Shown here piece after piece: positions 6,069-9,881 of a stretch of DNA of 9,881 nt. The stretch is from positions 1-9,881 of the forward strand of contig CALATR010000872.1 of NCBI GenBank assembly GCA_937891875.1, written 5' to 3'. Numbering within the stretch: position 1 is the stretch's first letter; the number at the start of each line of letters is the position of its first letter. A program made the position numbers and the translations under genes. Under the pieces are notes generated by a model, which saw only the letters and a program-made list of their open reading frames with translations, searched no databases and was not told the origin of the DNA. Source of the DNA: an uncultured Pseudomonadota bacterium. GTDB taxonomy: Bacteria > Myxococcota_A > UBA796 > GCA-2862545.

Positions 6069-6758
6069 TCAGGACCCGTACTTGACCGAGCAGCCCCACG
6101 CCTGGCTCTTGCTCGCCGTCACGTCCTGACCCGCCAGCACCGCGTCGATCGCGTTCTGGGTGAACGGGATGTAGCCGGACTCGGGGCGCTCGTTGCGGGG
6201 GGCGTTGTCGAGGCCGCCGGCGTAGACCAGCGTGCCCTCGGGGTCGATGACGAACATGTGGGGGGTGGTCTTGGCGCCGTACATGCGGCCGACCTTGCCG
6301 CTCTCGTCGACCAGGACCGGGTTCTTCATGGCCCAGTCGGCGACCGCGGCCTTGTTGGTGTCGATGCCGTGGCCCTGCTTGCCGGGGGCGCCCGAGTTGA
6401 TGGACAGCCAGACCACGCCCTTGTCCATGTTGGTGGCGGCCATGTCCTTGAGCGGGCCCTCCCCGTGGGCGGCGACGACGAAGGGGCAGCCCGGGTTGAA
6501 CCACTCGAGCACGACGGTCTTGCCCTTGTAGGCGGACAGATCGTGGCTCGCGCCGTCCAGGTCGGTCAGGGTGAAGGTGGGCGCGGCCTTGCCGACCTCG
6601 GCCTTCGTCGACTCGGTGGCGGTCGCGGTGTTCGCCTCGGTGGTCTCGGCCTTCGCGTCGGCCTGCTCGCCGGTCGCCGGGGCCTCGGCGGGGGCGGGCG
6701 CGCCGGTGCAGGCGGTGGTACCGAGGGCGAGGGCGCTGGCCAGGATCACGATGCGCAT
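6069..6758 (-). CDS. Redoxin / TlpA-like thioredoxin-fold lipoprotein
   Basis: This is a 229-residue envelope protein of the thioredoxin superfamily (AhpC-TSA/Redoxin type). The signal MRIVILASALALGTTAC ends in a weak lipobox (TTAC, Cys17). An Ala/Glu/Thr-rich linker (18-54) leads to the fold, which opens at VGKAAPTFTLTDLDG. The active-site region reads LEWFNPGCPFVVAAH (84-98): it has one cysteine, Cys91, and not the CxxC of classical thioredoxins. TTPHMFVIDPEG supplies the expected cis-proline. The GVVWLSINSGAPGKQGHG segment and the C-terminal GCSVKY, with Cys223, recall a redoxin subfamily seen in Myxococcota and Bacteroidetes. Cys91 and Cys223 could act as a resolving pair, which is inference. 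The ATG at 6758 is chosen over a frame extending to 6854 because GGAGGT lies three bases before it and the signal begins there. It diverges from the M16 protease gene across 140 bp. Confidence 0.92.
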   Translation of the reverse strand: MRIVILASALALGTTACTGAPAPAEAPATGEQADAKAETTEANTATATESTKAEVGKAAPTFTLTDLDGASHDLSAYKGKTVVLEWFNPGCPFVVAAHGEGPLKDMAATNMDKGVVWLSINSGAPGKQGHGIDTNKAAVADWAMKNPVLVDESGKVGRMYGAKTTPHMFVIDPEGTLVYAGGLDNAPRNERPESGYIPFTQNAIDAVLAGQDVTASKSQAWGCSVKYGS

Positions 6759-6761
6759 GGG

Positions 6762-6767
6762 ACCTCC
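6762..6767 (-). promoter_or_regulatory. Shine-Dalgarno GGAGGT deciding the redoxin start
   Basis: On the minus strand GGAGGTCCC directly precedes ATG at 6758. This removes a 32-residue extension that would bury the signal peptide. Confidence 0.75.
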
Positions 6768-6889
6768 GTCTTGGGGACGGCCGGCGTAACGCGCGCGGTT
6801 TGTGAGCAACCCGCTGCAGCTGTCACCCTCTGTCCCAGCCGTACCGTGTCGCACCGCTGGCGCGCTTCCGCGGGTAGGCTGCTCCCCCT

Positions 6890-6895
6890 GGAGGG
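6890..6895 (+). promoter_or_regulatory. Shine-Dalgarno GGAGGG for the M16 protease, with possible -10 upstream
   Basis: GGAGGG is followed by CCC and ATG at 6899. TAGGCT at 6875-6880 could be a -10 element giving a very short leader, but no matching -35 is visible, so the promoter itself is only a guess. Confidence 0.6.
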
Positions 6896-6898
6896 CCC

Positions 6899-9769
6899 AT
6901 GCTTCGCCTCGTTCCCCTGCTCCTGCTGCTGGCCTGCACCCCCAAGGCCACCACGCCCGACGTCGCCGCCGACGTGGTCCTCGCCACCGACGGTCCCTTC
7001 GCCGGCGTCACCGCCAGCGCCCCGCTCCCCTTCGACCCCGGCGTGCGCACCGGCACCCTCGACAACGGCCTGCGCTGGTTCATCGAGACCAACGAGGTGC
7101 CCGATGATCGCGTCGTGCTGCGGCTCGTCGTCGAGGTCGGGTCGGTGCAGGAGGACGACGATCAGCAGGGGCTCGCCCACTTCGTCGAGCACATGGCCTT
7201 CAACGGCTCGGAGAACTTCCCGGGCAACTCCCTGATCACCGAGCTCGAAGGCCTGGGATCGCGCTTCGGCCCCCACATCAACGCCCACACCAGCTTCGAC
7301 GAGACGGTCTACAAGCTGCAGCTCCCGACCGACGATCCCGCCATCGTCGACACCGGCTTCCGCATCCTCGGCGACTGGGCCGGTGGCCTCGCCTTCGAGA
7401 CCGAGGAGATCGAGAAGGAGCGCGGCGTGGTGCTCGAGGAGTGGCGCCAGGGGCTCGGCGCCGGTCGCCGCATCTTCGACCAGCTCCGTCCGCTGACCTT
7501 CAAGGACAGCCGCTACCTCGATCGCCTGCCCATCGGCACCGAGGAGTCCCTCACCACGTTCACCCCCGACGCGGCACGGCGGTTCTACAAGGACTGGTAC
7601 CGGCCCGACCTGATGAGCGTCATCGTCGTGGGCGACGTCGATCCCGACGAGATGCAGAAGAAGATCGAGGCGACCTTCGGCGGGCTTCAGAACCCGGCGA
7701 AGGCGCGGGAGCGCGTCGTGTACGAGATCCCGCCCCACGACGAGACCCTGGTCAAGGTCGCGACCGATCCCGAGGTGCCGATGGTCAACCTCGGCATCAT
7801 GCAGAAGCACGACTACCTCGAGGACGCGACCCACGGCGGCTACCTGAACAGCCTGCGCAAGCAGCTCTTCACCGCGATGGTCAACGCCCGCCTCGCCGAG
7901 GTCGCCCAGCAGCCGGGCACGCCGTACCTCGGAGCCGGCGCCGGCGAGCAGCGCATGACCCCCACCGAGGGCGTGTGGGCGATCGGTGGCGGTGCCCCCG
8001 AGGACAAGGCGCTCGACGCCCTGCGCTCCATCTGGACCGAGGTCGTGCGGATCAAGCGCCACGGCTTCACCGAGCCCGAGCTGGAGCGCGCCCGCAAGGC
8101 CGTGCTGCGCGGCTACGACAGCTACCTCCAGGAGAAGGAGAAGACCCAGAGCGTCACCCACGCCGAGGAGCTGATCCGCCACGTCACCACCGACGAGCCC
8201 GTGCCCGGCATCGAGTACGAGGTGCAGATGGCCAAGGCCTGGGTGCCGCGGATCACCGTCGAGGAGATCAACGCCTGGGCGAAGGACTGGATGCCCGAGG
8301 AGTCGCGGGTCATCACCGCGGTCATCCCCGAGAAGGAAGGGCTTACGCCACCGACCGAGGACCAGCTGGTCGCGGTCATGAAGGAGGTCGAGGCCAGTGA
8401 GATCGCACCCTGGGGCGACAGCGGCGAGCTGGCCTCCCCGGTGCCCGAGCGACCGGCCCCGGCGAAGATCACCGCGCGGGACGACACGTATCAGGAGTCC
8501 CTCGGATTCTCTGGGATCACCCTGGAGAACGGGGTGAAGGTCTGGTTCCGCGAGACCGACTTCAAGAACGACGAGATCATCATCCACGCCTTCCGTCGCG
8601 GGGGGCACCGGGCGGTCGGCGACGACGACTACATCGCGCTCGCCCTGTCCAAGGACGTGAAGCTGGCGTCCGGCGCGGGCCCGCTGTCGGCGCCCGACAT
8701 GTTCAAGTGGATGGCCGGCCGCAAGTTCTCCGGGAACTTCTCCCTGCCCGACTCCTGGGATCAGTTCAGCGGCAGCAGCTCCCCCGAGGACCTCGACGAC
8801 ATGCTCGGCCTGATCCACCAGGCGATGGTGAGCCCGCGCTTCACCGCAGAGGGCCGCGACGAGATCCTGGAGCAGCAGCGCGCAGCGCTCGCCAACCGCG
8901 ACTCCCAGCCCGGCGTGAAGCTCGCCCGCGAGGTCTCCGAGGCCCTGTGGCCGGACACGCCGCGGCGTCGCTACTGGGAGCTCGAGGACGTCGAGGCTGC
9001 CCTGTCCGACGTCGATCGCCTGGAGACCCTCTTCAAGAGCCGCTTCGGCGACGCCAAGGACTTCACCTTCGTCTTCGTGGGCAACCTGCCCGATGACTTC
9101 GAGGACGACGTCGCCACCTGGCTCGGCACCCTGCCCGCGACCGGCGAGGCGAAGGGCCCGGGCGAGGTCCCGCTGGAGCGAAAGGCCGGCCCACACGAGA
9201 TCGTCGTCAAGGCCAACACCGAGCCCAAGGCCAGTGTGCGCATGTCCTGGTACGTGCCAGTGGACGCGGACAGCCTCGACTGGGAGGCGCGCAACCGCAC
9301 CCAGGCGGTCGACGAGGTCCTGAGCACGCTCCTGCGCGAGGAGCTCCGCGAGGCCCGCAGCGGCGTCTACGGCGTCGGCGTCAGCGTGAGCACCGAGGAC
9401 GAGTGGCCGGCGCCCGCGGTCACCACCTCCATCAGCTTCACCTGCGATCCCGAGCGGGTGGACGAGCTGTCCGAAGCCGCGCTCGAGATCGTCGACAAGG
9501 TGAGGACCAAGGCGGTCGATCAGCGCTACATCGACGAGATGATCGCCAAGCGCACCCGCAGCCGCGAGGAGCGGCTCAAGTCCAACGCCTTCTGGGCCCG
9601 TGCCTTCATGGGGGCGCTGGCTCGCGACGAAGACCCCAACGAGATCCTCACCTACGACGAGCGCAACGAGTCGCTGACCCCGCAGGTGGTCCTGGAGGCG
9701 GCGAAGACGTACCTGCCGTCGAGCGAGCCGGACCTGGTGTCGAAGCTCCTTCCTGCCGAGGAGGGGTGA
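6899..9769 (+). CDS. M16 family zinc metalloprotease lipoprotein (insulinase/pitrilysin, PqqL-like)
   Basis: This is a 956-residue peptidase that should sit lipid-anchored in the envelope. The signal MLRLVPLLLLLAC carries lipobox LLAC (Cys13), followed by TPKATTP. The N-terminal half is the catalytic M16 unit: DNGLRWFIETNEVPDD opens the domain, HFVEH (94-98) is the inverted zinc motif HxxEH with Glu97 as general base, and Glu174 in IEKERGVVLEEW is spaced as the third zinc ligand. NAHTSFDETVYKLQLP is the usual strand-edge sequence. An M16_C-like unit follows (about 200-400). The second half restarts at ITLENGVKVWF (about 540) but lacks HxxEH, as expected for the inactive half of a two-domain M16 protein; ELREARSGVYGVGV (about 814-827) is its substrate-binding element. 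Length matches the PqqL/zinc-protease type. Substrates are likely peptides or unfolded proteins in the periplasm. It diverges from the redoxin gene; repeat B begins four bases after its stop. Confidence 0.95.
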   Translation: MLRLVPLLLLLACTPKATTPDVAADVVLATDGPFAGVTASAPLPFDPGVRTGTLDNGLRWFIETNEVPDDRVVLRLVVEVGSVQEDDDQQGLAHFVEHMAFNGSENFPGNSLITELEGLGSRFGPHINAHTSFDETVYKLQLPTDDPAIVDTGFRILGDWAGGLAFETEEIEKERGVVLEEWRQGLGAGRRIFDQLRPLTFKDSRYLDRLPIGTEESLTTFTPDAARRFYKDWYRPDLMSVIVVGDVDPDEMQKKIEATFGGLQNPAKARERVVYEIPPHDETLVKVATDPEVPMVNLGIMQKHDYLEDATHGGYLNSLRKQLFTAMVNARLAEVAQQPGTPYLGAGAGEQRMTPTEGVWAIGGGAPEDKALDALRSIWTEVVRIKRHGFTEPELERARKAVLRGYDSYLQEKEKTQSVTHAEELIRHVTTDEPVPGIEYEVQMAKAWVPRITVEEINAWAKDWMPEESRVITAVIPEKEGLTPPTEDQLVAVMKEVEASEIAPWGDSGELASPVPERPAPAKITARDDTYQESLGFSGITLENGVKVWFRETDFKNDEIIIHAFRRGGHRAVGDDDYIALALSKDVKLASGAGPLSAPDMFKWMAGRKFSGNFSLPDSWDQFSGSSSPEDLDDMLGLIHQAMVSPRFTAEGRDEILEQQRAALANRDSQPGVKLAREVSEALWPDTPRRRYWELEDVEAALSDVDRLETLFKSRFGDAKDFTFVFVGNLPDDFEDDVATWLGTLPATGEAKGPGEVPLERKAGPHEIVVKANTEPKASVRMSWYVPVDADSLDWEARNRTQAVDEVLSTLLREELREARSGVYGVGVSVSTEDEWPAPAVTTSISFTCDPERVDELSEAALEIVDKVRTKAVDQRYIDEMIAKRTRSREERLKSNAFWARAFMGALARDEDPNEILTYDERNESLTPQVVLEAAKTYLPSSEPDLVSKLLPAEEG

Positions 9770-9773
9770 GCCG

Positions 9774-9881
9774 GGCGGAGGTCGCGTAGCTTCGAGCAGG
9801 GGAGTGGAGGCTCGGTCTCCAATCTCCAGTCTCCAGTCTCCAGTCCCCAGTCCCACGACAGCGGATCCACCCCGCACGACA
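9774..9881 (+). repeat. Repeat family B, copy 2 (continues past window edge)
   Basis: Bases 9774-9874 match 5706-5799 at 90 of 94 aligned positions, with one extra 7-base unit. After ccaccccg the copies diverge: here the text continues cacgaca. The repeat starts four bases after the protease TGA. Whether an inverted partner follows cannot be seen. Confidence 0.9.
9816..9850 (+). repeat. Tandem 7-base repeat tctccag, five units
   Basis: The units are tctccaa, tctccag three times, and tccccag. The array has one unit more than the one at 5748-5775, the kind of change produced by replication slippage or unequal exchange. Confidence 0.9.

Noticed and set aside
5682..7235. A 517-codon plus-strand frame beginning in repeat B
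   Set aside because: It covers the complement of the redoxin gene and the out-of-frame start of the protease gene. No domain is recognisable.
6746..9877. A 1043-codon open frame on the minus strand, antisense to the M16 gene
   Set aside because: It spans almost exactly the complement of a convincing M16 peptidase and continues into repeat B. Its translation is low-complexity and has no recognisable domain. Long antisense frames are expected at this GC content.

Overview
The window is very GC-rich DNA that reads as a chromosomal segment of a large-genome bacterium, most likely a myxobacterium-like (Myxococcota / former Deltaproteobacteria) lineage. The reasons are the strong GC bias, which opens long spurious frames antisense to real genes, the four lipoproteins among seven genes, the small cysteine-rich lipoproteins of a kind I associate with Myxococcota, and the repeat-laden spaces between genes. 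This assignment is inference; no rRNA or marker gene is present.

Layout. At the left edge is the 3' end of apaG (2-268, +), separated by a strong GC hairpin from a convergent 120-residue cysteine-rich lipoprotein (326-688, -). A second cysteine-rich lipoprotein (783-1529, +) diverges from it. A 497-bp gene-free stretch (1530-2026) holds a long imperfect inverted repeat with cacagagg-type tandem units. Next come an SF1 helicase of the DNA2/NAM7/SMUBP-2 type (2027-3850, -) and, divergent from it across 57 bp, an unrecognised 589-residue protein with an HELCH motif, a cysteine cluster and a PDZ-like C-terminal segment (3908-5677, +). A 391-bp convergent spacer (5678-6068) holds a second repeat family, present as a head-to-head pair. 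It is followed by a redoxin/TlpA-like lipoprotein (6069-6758, -) and, divergent from that, a two-domain M16 zinc metalloprotease lipoprotein (6899-9769, +). Another copy of the second repeat begins four bases after the protease stop codon and runs to the window edge.

The genes form head-to-head and tail-to-tail pairs rather than a directional operon, and I see no evidence that they make one pathway. Four products (two cysteine-rich proteins, the redoxin and the M16 peptidase) have lipoprotein signals and probably act in the cell envelope. The helicase and the HELCH protein look cytoplasmic. The four lipoprotein genes share a nearly identical GGAGG(T/G)CCC leader placed unusually close to the start codon.

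I find no CRISPR array, transposase, integrase, toxin-antitoxin pair, defence cassette or structured RNA gene. The points most worth following are the two intergenic repeat families at gene 3' ends and the orphan HELCH protein; I do not see a clear new multi-gene system.
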